Assembly: GCA_938034875.1 (NCBI GenBank)
Contig: CALHND010000002.1
Span: 1 to 64,000 of the forward strand
Length of the DNA stretch: 64,000 nt
From: an uncultured Clostridia bacterium
GTDB lineage: Bacteria; Bacillota; Clostridia; Oscillospirales; Acutalibacteraceae
Direction: 5' to 3'
Part shown: one piece after another, positions 41,910-51,891 of the stretch
Numbering within the stretch: the stretch's first letter is position 1
How the letters are laid out: the number at the start of each line of letters is the position of its first letter
The notes under the pieces: generated by a model
Seen by the model: the letters and a program-made list of their open reading frames with translations, nothing else
Told to the model about the DNA's origin: nothing
Database searches by the model: none
Translations under genes and position numbers: made by a program

Positions 41910-44111
41910 ATGACAAACAAAGATTTGAAAACACTACTTGAAAGTTTAACATTAGAAGAAAAGTTAGGTCAAATGTTTCAAGCTTTGCCCCATATTTTTG
42001 GTGAGGAAGGTGCTATTACAGGCATATTTGACGAGCCGGTAACCACTGAAAATTTAATAAACACAGTCGGTTCTATTATCAATATGTACGACACAAACCG
42101 CATGAGAGATTTGCAAAAGCGGCACATGGAGCACAGTAAAATACCGATTATATTTATGAATGATATCATTTACGGATTCAACACTATATTCCCTATCGGA
42201 CCTGCTATGGCTGCCACATTTGACCCCGAGCTTATTAAACAGTCAGCTCGCATTGCGGCAAAAGAAGTAGCTCCGTTTGGCGTAAATGCTACATTTTCAC
42301 CTATGGTCGACATTTCGCGTGACGCCCGTTGGGGACGCGGTTGCGAAGGTTATGGCGAAGATACATATTTGTCATCCGTGTGTGCAAAAGCTATGGTAGA
42401 TGGATACCAAAATGGCGATTTAGCTGCCGATGACACCATTGCTGCGTGCGTTAAGCACTTTGCCCTGTACGGCGCACCGTATGACGGCAGAGATTACAAC
42501 AACGTTGATATGTCTGAACGCATGATGAGAAATGATTATTTACCGCCATATAAAGCAGCAGTTGATGCTGGTGTAGCAATGATAATGACATCGTTCAACA
42601 CAATAAACGGCATTCCGTCAACCATTAATTATCACACTAATGTCGACATTTTGCGCGACGAATGGGGTTTTAACGGTGTAACAATAACCGACTACGGCTC
42701 AGGCAAATCCTGCTTCCTTGGAGGAATGACAAGCAGCCACACAGAAACAGCAAAACTGCTTGTTGAAAACAAAGTTGATGTTGACATGATGAGCGGCATT
42801 TACGGTATGAAATACCTCGGTGATGCAATTGAAAAAGGACTTGTCACCATGGAGCAAATAGACGAGTGCGTTATGCGCGTACTTGAGCTTAAAAATTCAC
42901 TCGGTCTTTTTGAGGACCCATACAGATATTTTAAAGGTTCCGACACATTGTCAAATGAGCAGAGAGATGAGCACCGTGCCATTGCACGAAAAGCCATCAG
43001 CGAAGGTAGCACTTTGCTTAAAAATGAGAGCAATATTCTGCCGATTAAAAAAGACGAGAATGTTGCTTTCATAGGGCCTTTTGTATTCGAAAATGACCTG
43101 ACTACACACTGGGCACGCATTCACGGAGAAAGAGACATCGGGGTGAACATTAAAGAGGCTATTGAGGGCTTTGGCGAACTAAAAGGAAACTACACATTTG
43201 CGGTTGGATGCCCATATATTGAGCCGGATGCCGTTCTAGCCGACAAGCCGTTTGACCCATGCGGCGGTGAGTACGAAAAATACGAACGTGAAGCAATTAA
43301 CAACGCTAAACTCGCTGATAAGGTTGTTATGCTCATGGGCGAGCCAATGCAGCTATTCGGCGAATCGAGAAGCCGTACTGAGCCAATTATTCCCGAAATA
43401 CAGATGTCGTTACTACGAAAAATACGCGAGGTAAATGAAAACATAGCCGTTGTGCTTTTCAACGGCAGACCGCTGGTACTAACCGAGCTTTCTCAGCTTG
43501 CAAAAAGCATTATTGATGTCTGGTACCCCGGATCACAGGGTTACCTCGGAATATGCGATATGCTATTTGGCTACACTGCGCCAAGCGGCAGACTGCCATT
43601 CTGCTTCCCTAGAAAAATTGGACAGGTGCCGCTGTTTTACAGCAATGTATCAACAGGCCGCGATCATTATGACGGTCAGTTTAATGAATACGTCTTGCGC
43701 TACATAGATACTCCCAATACACCGCTTTATCCATTTGGATACGGTCTGTCATACACCGAATTTAAGTACAGCAACTTGCGTGTTTCTGCTCCACAATTTA
43801 CCCCTGACAGCAGTATAACTATCAGTGTGGATATAGAAAACATTGGCACGCGTGATGCATTTGAAACCGCGCAGTTGTATATTCGCGACAGATACGCAAC
43901 ACTGGTTGCTCGGCCACTAAAAGAGCTGAAAGGGTTCAAGCGAGTGTTTGTTAAGGCTGGAAAAAAACAAACTGTTTCATTTGAAATTACCGAGCCTATG
44001 CTGCGCTATTATGATAAGGACTGCAACTACATATCAGAAAAAGGATTGTTTAATGCATACATTGCTCCGCACAGTTATCACGAGGAGTATGTTGAATTTA
44101 ATATGGTTTAA
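41910..44111 (+). CDS. GH3 family beta-glucosidase
   Basis: 733 residues. The GH3 N domain has SLTLEEKLGQMFQALPHIFG, FNDIIYG-type loop MNDIIYGFNTIFPIGPAMAA, VDISRDARWGRGCEGYGEDT and the nucleophile Asp in NGVTITDYGSG. The C domain and a fibronectin-III-like end follow (YPFGYGLSYTEFKYSNL). No signal peptide is seen, so it is cytosolic, likely cleaving imported beta-glucosides or cello-oligosaccharides to glucose. Substrate could also be xylosides. It follows recG by 15 bp and may share its transcript. The GH3 acid/base Glu cannot be assigned by eye. Confidence 0.93.
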   Translation: MTNKDLKTLLESLTLEEKLGQMFQALPHIFGEEGAITGIFDEPVTTENLINTVGSIINMYDTNRMRDLQKRHMEHSKIPIIFMNDIIYGFNTIFPIGPAMAATFDPELIKQSARIAAKEVAPFGVNATFSPMVDISRDARWGRGCEGYGEDTYLSSVCAKAMVDGYQNGDLAADDTIAACVKHFALYGAPYDGRDYNNVDMSERMMRNDYLPPYKAAVDAGVAMIMTSFNTINGIPSTINYHTNVDILRDEWGFNGVTITDYGSGKSCFLGGMTSSHTETAKLLVENKVDVDMMSGIYGMKYLGDAIEKGLVTMEQIDECVMRVLELKNSLGLFEDPYRYFKGSDTLSNEQRDEHRAIARKAISEGSTLLKNESNILPIKKDENVAFIGPFVFENDLTTHWARIHGERDIGVNIKEAIEGFGELKGNYTFAVGCPYIEPDAVLADKPFDPCGGEYEKYEREAINNAKLADKVVMLMGEPMQLFGESRSRTEPIIPEIQMSLLRKIREVNENIAVVLFNGRPLVLTELSQLAKSIIDVWYPGSQGYLGICDMLFGYTAPSGRLPFCFPRKIGQVPLFYSNVSTGRDHYDGQFNEYVLRYIDTPNTPLYPFGYGLSYTEFKYSNLRVSAPQFTPDSSITISVDIENIGTRDAFETAQLYIRDRYATLVARPLKELKGFKRVFVKAGKKQTVSFEITEPMLRYYDKDCNYISEKGLFNAYIAPHSYHEEYVEFNMV

Positions 44112-44121
44112 TTGTTAATAT

Positions 44122-44156
44122 AAAAAAGCCTTGACTAATAAGTCAAGGCTTTTTTC
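44122..44156. terminator. Bidirectional terminator between the GH3 gene and the transglutaminase operon
   Basis: AAAAAAGCCTTGACT / AGTCAAGGCTTTTTT with AATA loop, the same loop and GACT/AGTC core as the terminator at 585-619. Confidence 0.9.
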
Positions 44157-44160
44157 TTTA

Positions 44161-46503
44161 TTAAATTATGTGCAGGATAAATCGACAGAAGTTAAACGAA
44201 AGTTTTTTATGCTTTGCCTTAACAGCGCTGTCAATTATCTCATACGCCGCCGCTGCATATGCTCTATCGCTGTCCGTAATTTCAATTTTACGCGAATAAA
44301 GCAGCTTATTAAAGCTCTCGGCTGCGGCAGGAATAATATCACTTGAATACTCTTTACCTATTCTCTCAAGGAAAGTATTAGGCGTTTCATCTTTTTCAAT
44401 TTTGTTGCCGTCATACCGTGTGAGACGCTTAATTTCAAACCACGCAGAGAAAACAAACTGGCGGTTTTCAAAGCTGTACATTCGTGCCATTTGGCGTTTG
44501 CGTCGTTTTATAATCGAGTGAATAACAATCCACATTAAAATTAGCGCAAACAACACAGATGAGCATATTATAATAAGCTTTGTGTAACCATCATCTTCTG
44601 TTTTGTCATCTTTATTATCGTAAGTAATGTCTCCAGGCTTTTCGGTTTCCTGATTTGTCTCATCATCAGTTTTATCCTTATCGTCCTTGGGAGCGTCCTC
44701 TTCTTCTCCGTTTTCGTTAAAGATAATATCATTTTCACGGTAATCATTCATGTTAATACCGTAATATTTTTCAGCAAAATAAGGTGACGGTTCAAAGGTT
44801 ACCCAGCCGAATCCATCAAAGTAAACTTCAACCCACGCGTGGGCGTTATTGTTGCATATCAGCTGATCCTCGCCCCCGGTGGACAGCGGAGCAAAGCCTT
44901 TTACATAACGAGCAGGAATACCAACCTCTCGGCACATAAGTGCAAGTGCCGATGCAAAATATGTAGAGTACCCACCCTGTTCATGAAATAAAAAGTAATC
45001 CACAAAATCTTCGCCTTCAGGAACTTCAGCGGTAGTATACTTATACTTGAACTGATAAAGGTATTTCATAATGCTCCACACTTTATCAACGCGTGTTTCT
45101 GCGCCCGAATCACTTATAATTTTTTCGGTCAAGCTCTGTACTCGCGGCGGTGTCGATTGTGAGACAGTTGTGTACATATTATAAATATCGTTTTCATACG
45201 TCTCAAATGCCGCAGTTTCAATTTTGCTGGGATCGGGATTTTCTCCTGTGTACGCTTCACTATTTAAATAATTAAGCGTGGTTTTATTATCAAAATAATA
45301 GCTGTTAAATGAATAATCAAAGTTCTTTTTCATGTACTGATTAGTGTACATATTATCGCACGGGTCATACCATATAGTGCGTTTGTGCGGATTTTCAATA
45401 TAAGTCAATCCGTTTGTTGTAAAAATGGTACGAAAGTTCATTTTACCCTGATAAGTCAGCGTTATCGGGTTTTCAGTATATTCAAGCCCCGCTTTATCAA
45501 AAGACGCCATTTTAAGCAGGGTGTTTATTGGTAAATTTGACTCATCGTATGGATCCTCGCCCTTTTCATGATAGCGCTGTTTGCCGGTAACATAAACAGT
45601 TGAAAGCTCCCAACCTTTGCCTGTGTATTTATCGCTGTAATTTCCTACAATATAGGTGGGTTGCTCAGATGTGATTTTCAGTGCTTTATCAAAATTCAGC
45701 GCACCTCGTGAGCCGCCGAGCTTTGCGTCGTCATAACCTACGCCTGACCAGGCTACGTAATATGAGCCAATTCCGTTATCTACAAATATATCATTTGAAA
45801 AGCGTTCAAGCGAAAACTTTTTACTGAATGAGTTTTCTTCAAATGGCGCAATCGCCGATGCTATTGCCACCAATATACACATTACTGCCGCTATTCCAAA
45901 AACGGCAAATCGCTTGTAGCCAAATCCTACGCCTGACTTTTCTTCAAAGTACTCAAACATTTTATACAATGCGAGTACAACTAAAACATATATCAGTAGC
46001 GCAAACGCAGTCATTGAAGCACGGTTTTTGGTTGAAGCAAACTGTATGCCGTAAAATACAAATGTAGAAATAGACAAGATTAAAAGATGGATTTTATTTG
46101 CAATAAAATATACCGAAAGGAATGAAATTGACAATGTAATTCCGTAAATTACGCCCAATTGTTGCCCTTCCGTCAACTTTTCTGTATTAAGGGCACGGTC
46201 CATAAGCATTTGGAACAAATCTGCAAATGATGGCAACACTCCGGTAAATACCAACACAATAAATGCGACTACCGACAGACCGAATAACGAAAATACTGAT
46301 ATACTAAAAATCTTAAATACTTTTTTAAAGCATGAGATTATGTATATGATAAGCGTTGTAAGAATTGTGCAAAGCAATACCGTTGCAGTAGAAACTTCTA
46401 CGGTAAGCGATTTAGAAACAGCTAACATAAAAAAGCAGGCAAAAAGCTCGCAGAACACGAACTTAATAAGAAGTTTTATAATTCTATCCTGTTTTTTTTG
46501 CAT
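44161..46503 (-). CDS. Membrane protein with transglutaminase-like domain, catalytic Cys replaced by Ser
   Basis: 780 residues. Seven or so membrane segments fill residues about 10-225. A transglutaminase-core domain and a further segment (IIICSSVLFALILMWIVIHS), plus a DUF4129-like tail, follow. The core reads GGYSTYFASALALMCREVGI. Relatives have Cys where this has Ser (codon TCT at 44965-44967). His is kept (NAHAWVEVYFDGFGWVTF) and FEPSP supplies the acidic residue. It may thus be non-catalytic or a serine variant. The moxR-DUF58-transglutaminase order is a common module, seen in proteins that may work with AAA chaperones at the envelope. The start at 46503 is taken from AAGGTGAG eight bases upstream. 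Confidence 0.85.
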   Translation of the reverse strand: MQKKQDRIIKLLIKFVFCELFACFFMLAVSKSLTVEVSTATVLLCTILTTLIIYIISCFKKVFKIFSISVFSLFGLSVVAFIVLVFTGVLPSFADLFQMLMDRALNTEKLTEGQQLGVIYGITLSISFLSVYFIANKIHLLILSISTFVFYGIQFASTKNRASMTAFALLIYVLVVLALYKMFEYFEEKSGVGFGYKRFAVFGIAAVMCILVAIASAIAPFEENSFSKKFSLERFSNDIFVDNGIGSYYVAWSGVGYDDAKLGGSRGALNFDKALKITSEQPTYIVGNYSDKYTGKGWELSTVYVTGKQRYHEKGEDPYDESNLPINTLLKMASFDKAGLEYTENPITLTYQGKMNFRTIFTTNGLTYIENPHKRTIWYDPCDNMYTNQYMKKNFDYSFNSYYFDNKTTLNYLNSEAYTGENPDPSKIETAAFETYENDIYNMYTTVSQSTPPRVQSLTEKIISDSGAETRVDKVWSIMKYLYQFKYKYTTAEVPEGEDFVDYFLFHEQGGYSTYFASALALMCREVGIPARYVKGFAPLSTGGEDQLICNNNAHAWVEVYFDGFGWVTFEPSPYFAEKYYGINMNDYRENDIIFNENGEEEDAPKDDKDKTDDETNQETEKPGDITYDNKDDKTEDDGYTKLIIICSSVLFALILMWIVIHSIIKRRKRQMARMYSFENRQFVFSAWFEIKRLTRYDGNKIEKDETPNTFLERIGKEYSSDIIPAAAESFNKLLYSRKIEITDSDRAYAAAAYEIIDSAVKAKHKKLSFNFCRFILHII

Positions 46504-46534
46504 AAATCTCACCTTCTTTTAAAGCTAACAATAA

Positions 46535-47725
46535 TTAAAACGAAATAGGTTCAGCACCCTGTGAATTTATCACTGCTACGCTGACGCCATCGGACATAAT
46601 TCCGTTAATTTCATCTTTGCGTTCATTTTTGTCGTTTTCATCCTGTGTAATGCACACAAGAGAGGTTTTATATCCTGCACCGATTGCTCCTCGCAGCACT
46701 GCGCGCAACTTATCATCTGAACGGTCGGTTACTACCATTATATTGGCACCTCCGACATTTTCGGAAACGATTTTATCAACGAGGTTTATAATGTCAGTTT
46801 TTCCATCAAATTTTAAGCACGCCATAAGATTATAAAATCCTACATAGTCTTGAATTTCATCAACATGGCGGTCACATATACCGCCCTTGTCATAATAAAC
46901 TACACGGGCGGTAAGATTATCTGCAAGCGAATTTGCAACCAAAGATATTGCACATTCGAGCATCTTATCCTCGTTGTCTACTATAAGATTGCGTTCTTTA
47001 TGCTCCTTGTGCATTAAATCAAGAGCAACAATGATACCGACTTCTTTTAACGGCTCATAGTTTTTTACCATGATCTCGTTCATCTTTGCAGTTGCTTTCC
47101 AATGTATTGTTTTCGGGCTATCATTCATTTGATAGGGACGAACGTGGGAAACCAACATATCATCTTTTTTCAGAGCATTGAGTGTAATTGAGGTCTGATT
47201 AATAAGTCGGCTGTCAACGCCAAATCCCATAACCGAATATACACGCGGATAAACAGTAATTTTGCACGGTTTAATCTTTTTCTTTAAACAAAAAATACCG
47301 AGCATATCATACATACGGACTGTGTCGGTACCAACGTAGTACACACCACGATTAGGGCATAAAAGCTCAAATGCAGTCTGTCCGGGCATACCAAAGCAGT
47401 TGACAATGTATGCATCGGCTTTATTAAGCTTTTTCGGCTGTTCTGTGGGGCGATTCATGCGCACGTCAATAAAGCCAAATGACAACATATAGTCACACTT
47501 AGCATAGATTCGCACGCGCACCTTTTCATTTTTATACAATGTTTTTCGGCTAACCGATTGACGCACGCGCAGCGATGTAAACGCCAGTAACTCAAGCACG
47601 AATGATATAATCGGAACAAATATAACAGCATAAAGCATTATACCAGCTACGCTGTTGCCGAAAACAAGCACCGATGCCACGCTGACAAGCAGTGCTATCA
47701 GATAATAAATCCTGTTAGCGGTCAT
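46535..47725 (-). CDS. DUF58 domain membrane protein
   Basis: 396 residues. Two N-terminal membrane helices (YYLIALLVSVASVLVFGNSV and AGIMLYAVIFVPIISFVLEL) precede a von-Willebrand-A-like DUF58 domain with RPYQMNDSPKTIHWKATAKM and IIVALDLMHKEHKERNLIVD. DUF58 proteins are linked to MoxR ATPases and transglutaminase-like proteins and may act as chaperone adaptors for metal insertion or assembly. Function unproven. It follows moxR by 17 bp. Confidence 0.9.
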   Translation of the reverse strand: MTANRIYYLIALLVSVASVLVFGNSVAGIMLYAVIFVPIISFVLELLAFTSLRVRQSVSRKTLYKNEKVRVRIYAKCDYMLSFGFIDVRMNRPTEQPKKLNKADAYIVNCFGMPGQTAFELLCPNRGVYYVGTDTVRMYDMLGIFCLKKKIKPCKITVYPRVYSVMGFGVDSRLINQTSITLNALKKDDMLVSHVRPYQMNDSPKTIHWKATAKMNEIMVKNYEPLKEVGIIVALDLMHKEHKERNLIVDNEDKMLECAISLVANSLADNLTARVVYYDKGGICDRHVDEIQDYVGFYNLMACLKFDGKTDIINLVDKIVSENVGGANIMVVTDRSDDKLRAVLRGAIGAGYKTSLVCITQDENDKNERKDEINGIMSDGVSVAVINSQGAEPISF

Positions 47726-47742
47726 TTTTACACCCGATAAAC

Positions 47743-48669
47743 TTATTTTTTACCGGTAGGAACCGGTGTTGATTTTATGATTTCATTAAGGACATCGTCG
47801 GCGATTGTATTGGAGAATTTAGTTTCCTGAGACAGGATGATACGGTGTGCCATAACAGGTATAACCATTTTCTGAATATCATCAGGAACTACATAATCTC
47901 TGCCGTCGATGTAAGCCGAAGCCTGTGCAGTACGGTAAAGAGCAAGCGAAGCTCGTGGGCTTGCGCCTAATCTGACAGAAGGATGGTTGCGTGTTGCAGA
48001 AACAAGTGAAACTATGTACTTTTCTAAGTTTTCGTGAACAAACACTTTTTTAACTTCATTTTGAATATTAACAATATCATCGGTAGTAGCAACCGGCTGC
48101 AATGATTTAAACGGATCATCCATTTGGTGCATGGTAAGAACGCTGCGTTCGCTTTCTGCATCCGGGTAGCCAATAGAAATTTTAATAAGGAAACGGTCAA
48201 GCTGAGCCTCGGGCAATGGAAATGTACCCATGAATTCAATCGGGTTCTGGGTAGCCATTACCATGAACGGCTGAGGCATTTTGTATGTAACTCCGTCAAC
48301 TGAAATTTGCTTTTCCTCCATTGCCTCAAGCAGTGCTGCCTGAGTTTTGGGTGAGGTACGGTTAATTTCATCTGCCAGTACAAACTGCGACATTATTGCG
48401 CCGTTTTTAAAGTCAAACTCGCCTGTTTTCTGGTTGTAAACAGAAAAACCGGTTATATCTGACGGAAGTACATCGGCGGTAAACTGTATACGCTTAAATG
48501 ATCCGTCGATTGAACGTGCAACCGCTGCAATCAAACGTGTTTTTCCAACGCCCGGAACATCCTCAAGCAAAACATGGCCGTTTGAAATAAGTGCTATTAC
48601 AACCAGCTCAATAGCCTCTCGCTTACCTATAATAACCTGCTCTACATTATTAATTATCTTTTTTAACAT
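47743..48669 (-). CDS. MoxR-family AAA+ ATPase
   Basis: 308 residues. Walker A is LLEDVPGVGKTRLIAAVA, Walker B ADEINRTSPKTQAALLEAME, and the family box is FIVMATQNP-like FMVMATQNPIEFMGTFPLPE with EAQLDRF. MoxR ATPases act as chaperones that help mature partner complexes. Here DUF58 and transglutaminase-like genes follow. I use the ATG at 48669 behind GGAAGTGAG. A longer GTG reading to 48681 would overlap that site. First gene of its operon. Confidence 0.94.
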   Translation of the reverse strand: MLKKIINNVEQVIIGKREAIELVVIALISNGHVLLEDVPGVGKTRLIAAVARSIDGSFKRIQFTADVLPSDITGFSVYNQKTGEFDFKNGAIMSQFVLADEINRTSPKTQAALLEAMEEKQISVDGVTYKMPQPFMVMATQNPIEFMGTFPLPEAQLDRFLIKISIGYPDAESERSVLTMHQMDDPFKSLQPVATTDDIVNIQNEVKKVFVHENLEKYIVSLVSATRNHPSVRLGASPRASLALYRTAQASAYIDGRDYVVPDDIQKMVIPVMAHRIILSQETKFSNTIADDVLNEIIKSTPVPTGKK

Positions 48670-48808
48670 AATAAATCTCACTTCCGGAAAATATTTACCA
48701 TTTTATTATAAAACATTGCCACATAAAATACAATTATCGTTTTTGTAGTTTTTTGTTATTTAATATTGGTAAATTGCACACATTATAAAAACAAACTGTT
48801 AACAAAAC

Positions 48809-48836
48809 AAAGCCGCGATGATTAATCGCGGCTTTT
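48809..48836 (-). terminator. Terminator overlapping the ribF stop codon
   Basis: AAAGCCGCGAT (48809-48819) pairs with ATCGCGGCTTT (48825-48835). On the minus strand the right arm encodes the last ribF residues and the loop begins at its stop, and TTTGTTTTG follows. It ends the long rimP-ribF operon. Confidence 0.85.
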
Positions 48837-49703
48837 AAGCATTTCTATGCATTTTTGTTTGTCTTTTTGTACTGCTGATATTAGTTGATCAACCGAATCA
48901 AATTTGGTCTCTTTACGCATAAATTCTTTAAATGAAACATTAACTTTTTGACCGTAAAGGTCGCCTGAATATCCAATAATGTGTGTTTCGGCAACCGGTT
49001 TAACAGTCTGAAAAGTAGGTCTGATTCCAACATTAGTCACTGCAGCATATTCGTTGCCGTCAATAGTCACCATTGTGGCATAAACACCGAATTTCGGCAG
49101 AATATACCCATCGGGGTACGGTTGGTTTATTGTTGCAAAGCCCATTTTAGCCCCACGGCTGTCACCATGTACGACTTCAAAATCAATTTGATAATCGTGG
49201 CCCATAAATTTGCTTGCTTTAAGCATTTCGCCTTCGGTTATAAAATTTCTCACCGTTGTTGACGAAACAACTACACCATCCATTTGTACTGCATCGATTT
49301 CGGCACTGCCGAGCGAATGAGCGGCACAAAAATTTGCTATATCGTCATATGAGCCAGCGGCGTTTTTTCCGAATCTATGATTATCGCCGCAAGCAAAAAA
49401 GCGCACGTTCATACGCTCATGAAGCATTTGCAAATATTCGTTCGGTGTCAAATCGTGTATATCTTCAAAGTCAAGACATATAGCTGTTTTTATGCCAAGT
49501 GATTCAAGATATTTTAAGTTCAGATCATCCGAAAAAATACGCTTTTTTCTGCCGTGTTGCATTATAACAACAGCAACAGGCGTATAACCAGATTCGACAA
49601 CAGCTGAAATCACGCTACAGTGGCCAAGATGCACGCCATCAAATGTTCCAAGTGCGGCGGCACAGCCATTTTTAAAATATTCTGGTTTTGTAATGACATT
49701 CAT
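48822..49703 (-). CDS. ribF: Bifunctional riboflavin kinase / FAD synthetase
   Basis: 293 residues. The N-terminal FAD synthetase (nucleotidyltransferase) has ALGTFDGVHLGHCSVISAV and ACGDNHRFGKNAAGSYDDI. The C-terminal riboflavin kinase has DSRGAKMGFATINQPYPDGY and AAVTNVGIRPTFQTVKPVAE. It makes FMN and then FAD from riboflavin. It ends the operon after truB, 7 bp away. The last codons form part of the operon terminator. Confidence 0.95.
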   Translation of the reverse strand: MNVITKPEYFKNGCAAALGTFDGVHLGHCSVISAVVESGYTPVAVVIMQHGRKKRIFSDDLNLKYLESLGIKTAICLDFEDIHDLTPNEYLQMLHERMNVRFFACGDNHRFGKNAAGSYDDIANFCAAHSLGSAEIDAVQMDGVVVSSTTVRNFITEGEMLKASKFMGHDYQIDFEVVHGDSRGAKMGFATINQPYPDGYILPKFGVYATMVTIDGNEYAAVTNVGIRPTFQTVKPVAETHIIGYSGDLYGQKVNVSFKEFMRKETKFDSVDQLISAVQKDKQKCIEMLKSRD

Positions 49704-49710
49704 TTTAATT

Positions 49711-50589
49711 TTACTCCGTAATTATGCACTTTACATTAAGCATTTCACCATCGAAAACACCCAGTCCGAGAAATTTGCCATCAGCCCCGTAAACACGTGC
49801 CAAATCGCCTTCTTGCGGCTCAAAATCTATGTGAAGGCGATTACGAAAAAGTTCGCCTCCATGCAAAAATCGGCGTGTTTGATTTTCACTAATTGCAATG
49901 CGCGGACAATAATCCACAACCGAATCGGCTTCACGCAAATAATCATGTGGATTTTCCACCAATTGCTCAAGAGTTACACACATATCTGAAGTATAACCTG
50001 CTGTTTGTGTTCGACGAAGTGATGTGAGCGTAGCCCCTACCCCAAGTTTTGTGCCGAGGTCTGAAGCAAGCGAGCGTATATATGTTCCTTTTGTACAAAG
50101 AACATCAACCTTAAATTGGTTTTTCCCGGTTTGTTCAAAAATATTAAGTTCTTTTATAACCACCGTGCGTGGTGTACGTTCGACCTCGATGCCTTGTCGG
50201 GCAAGGTCATATAACCGCTGTCCATCCTTTTTTATGGCCGAGTACATGGGCGGGATTTGCATAATTTCACCACGAAAATCATTGCATGCCTTTTCTAGCA
50301 TAAAAGTACTGACATCACATTCGCAAGTGGTCAAAACATTTCCCGTAATATCGAGCGTATCAGTTGTTTTTCCAAACAAAATTTCTGCTGTATACCGTTT
50401 ATCGGAATGAAGCATTAATTCGCACAGTCTTGTCGCTCGACCAAGCAAAATCGGTAAAACACCAGTTGCCATTGGGTCAAGTGTACCGGTATGACCTACT
50501 CGCTTCTCACCAAAAATTCGTTTTACAGCTGAAACAGCCGAAAATGATGTCATTCCGGCAGGCTTATCAAGTAGGATTAGTCCCTGCAT
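49711..50589 (-). CDS. truB: tRNA pseudouridine(55) synthase TruB
   Basis: 292 residues: ILLDKPAGMTSFSAVSAV, the catalytic Asp in GHTGTLDPMATGVLPILLG, and a PUA-like C-terminal part. It converts U55 in the T loop of tRNAs to pseudouridine. It lies between nrnA and ribF with 1-bp and 7-bp gaps, in the order known from Bacillus. Confidence 0.96.
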   Translation of the reverse strand: MQGLILLDKPAGMTSFSAVSAVKRIFGEKRVGHTGTLDPMATGVLPILLGRATRLCELMLHSDKRYTAEILFGKTTDTLDITGNVLTTCECDVSTFMLEKACNDFRGEIMQIPPMYSAIKKDGQRLYDLARQGIEVERTPRTVVIKELNIFEQTGKNQFKVDVLCTKGTYIRSLASDLGTKLGVGATLTSLRRTQTAGYTSDMCVTLEQLVENPHDYLREADSVVDYCPRIAISENQTRRFLHGGELFRNRLHIDFEPQEGDLARVYGADGKFLGLGVFDGEMLNVKCIITE

Positions 50590-50590
50590 A

Positions 50591-51532
50591 TTAATCTCCG
50601 AGCTGTGCCGCTACAGCGGCCAACATTTTTTTCTTAGCATCGTTTAAACAACCAACTATTTCGCAGCCTGCAGCGCGGTTGTGACCGCCGCCGCCAAGCA
50701 TTGCGCAAATTGCAGATGCATCAACTGGCTCATGAGTTCGGACAGAGCACTTGTATCTACCTTCCGACTTTTCACGCATAGTTACACCGACAACAACACC
50801 TTCTATCTGACGCGGAATAGGTGTTATTCCCTCAAGTTCATCAGGAGTTGTGGTTGCCTGCATTTCGGCAGTGATTGTCATAAGAGCGCAACGATCATTA
50901 AAATACATTTCAACATTATCAATTGCTTGACATTCAATCTGTAACCTTGCCAATGATTTAGTATCAAACATAATACGATTGATTTGATAATAGTCGGCTC
51001 CAAGCTCAATTAGCTGAGCTGCAATCTTATGTGTAGCTGATGTTGTGTTTTGATACTTAAAGCACCCCGTATCGGTCACAATCCCCGTATAAAGGTTATC
51101 GGCAATAACTTTATCCATTTTCACGCCAAGTTCGCTGATTACAGCAAATATATTTTCACAGTTTGCTGCTGCTCCCGAATTGACATAAGAAATTGGTGCG
51201 TATCCTTTGTTGGATCCGTGATGGTCTATTGCCAACTGAATTTTATCGCCGTAAATATCATTTAATTTGCCTAACAACTTTTTGTCTGCAACATCTACCG
51301 CTACAACAGTCTTATGTTCAAACTGCTGAATTTCCACCGGCTTTGTCATATAGTCATAACGAGCGGGAATTTCATCAGCACATTCAACCCTTGCTTTTTT
51401 GCCCATTTTATGTAGCGCATGGCACAAAGCATACGCCGACCCGACGGTATCACCGTCGGGAGACGCATGAGAAAGTATTAAATAATAATCGTTTTGTTGC
51501 AAAAATGATGCGATTGTTTTTACATCAATCAT
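50591..51532 (-). CDS. nrnA: DHH-family bifunctional nanoRNase / pAp phosphatase NrnA
   Basis: 313 residues. The DHH phosphoesterase motifs are SHASPDGDTVGSAYALCHAL, VAVDVADKKLLG and AIDHHGSNKGY. The DHHA1 end carries AMLGGGGHNRAAGCE. It degrades short RNAs and pAp. It overlaps rbfA by 8 bases and precedes truB, as in many Firmicutes. Confidence 0.95.
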   Translation of the reverse strand: MIDVKTIASFLQQNDYYLILSHASPDGDTVGSAYALCHALHKMGKKARVECADEIPARYDYMTKPVEIQQFEHKTVVAVDVADKKLLGKLNDIYGDKIQLAIDHHGSNKGYAPISYVNSGAAANCENIFAVISELGVKMDKVIADNLYTGIVTDTGCFKYQNTTSATHKIAAQLIELGADYYQINRIMFDTKSLARLQIECQAIDNVEMYFNDRCALMTITAEMQATTTPDELEGITPIPRQIEGVVVGVTMREKSEGRYKCSVRTHEPVDASAICAMLGGGGHNRAAGCEIVGCLNDAKKKMLAAVAAQLGD

Positions 51533-51884
51533 TTTTTACCTCGTCATTTAAATCGTCCAGCATATGTGCAATTTTAGAACTGTATTCAATTGAATCGTCA
51601 GCTATAAAGCGCAGCTCTGGTATTTTACGAATTAATAGGCGGCTGCCAAGTTCACGACGAACAAAGCCGCTGGCGCTTTTGAGCCCCTCAACAGCACGTT
51701 TAGCTGCCTCAAAACCTTCCATTGCGCATACATACACTTTTGCATATGATAAATCATTTGTGACTTCAACCCGCACAATAGAAAGCATATATTGCGATAC
51801 TCTCGGGTCTTTCAGCTCTCGCATAATTGCCGAAATTTCACGCTTGAAATCGGACGAAATGCGGTCAATTTTATACCCTGCCAT
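51525..51884 (-). CDS. rbfA: Ribosome-binding factor A
   Basis: 119 residues of the KH-like RbfA fold: YKIDRISSDFKREISAIMRE, DPRVSQYMLSIVRVEVTNDL and SYAKVYVCAMEG. It binds the 30S subunit during 16S maturation and at low temperature. Its start is 7 bp after infB. Confidence 0.96.
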   Translation of the reverse strand: MAGYKIDRISSDFKREISAIMRELKDPRVSQYMLSIVRVEVTNDLSYAKVYVCAMEGFEAAKRAVEGLKSASGFVRRELGSRLLIRKIPELRFIADDSIEYSSKIAHMLDDLNDEVKND

Positions 51885-51891
51885 TAATGGC

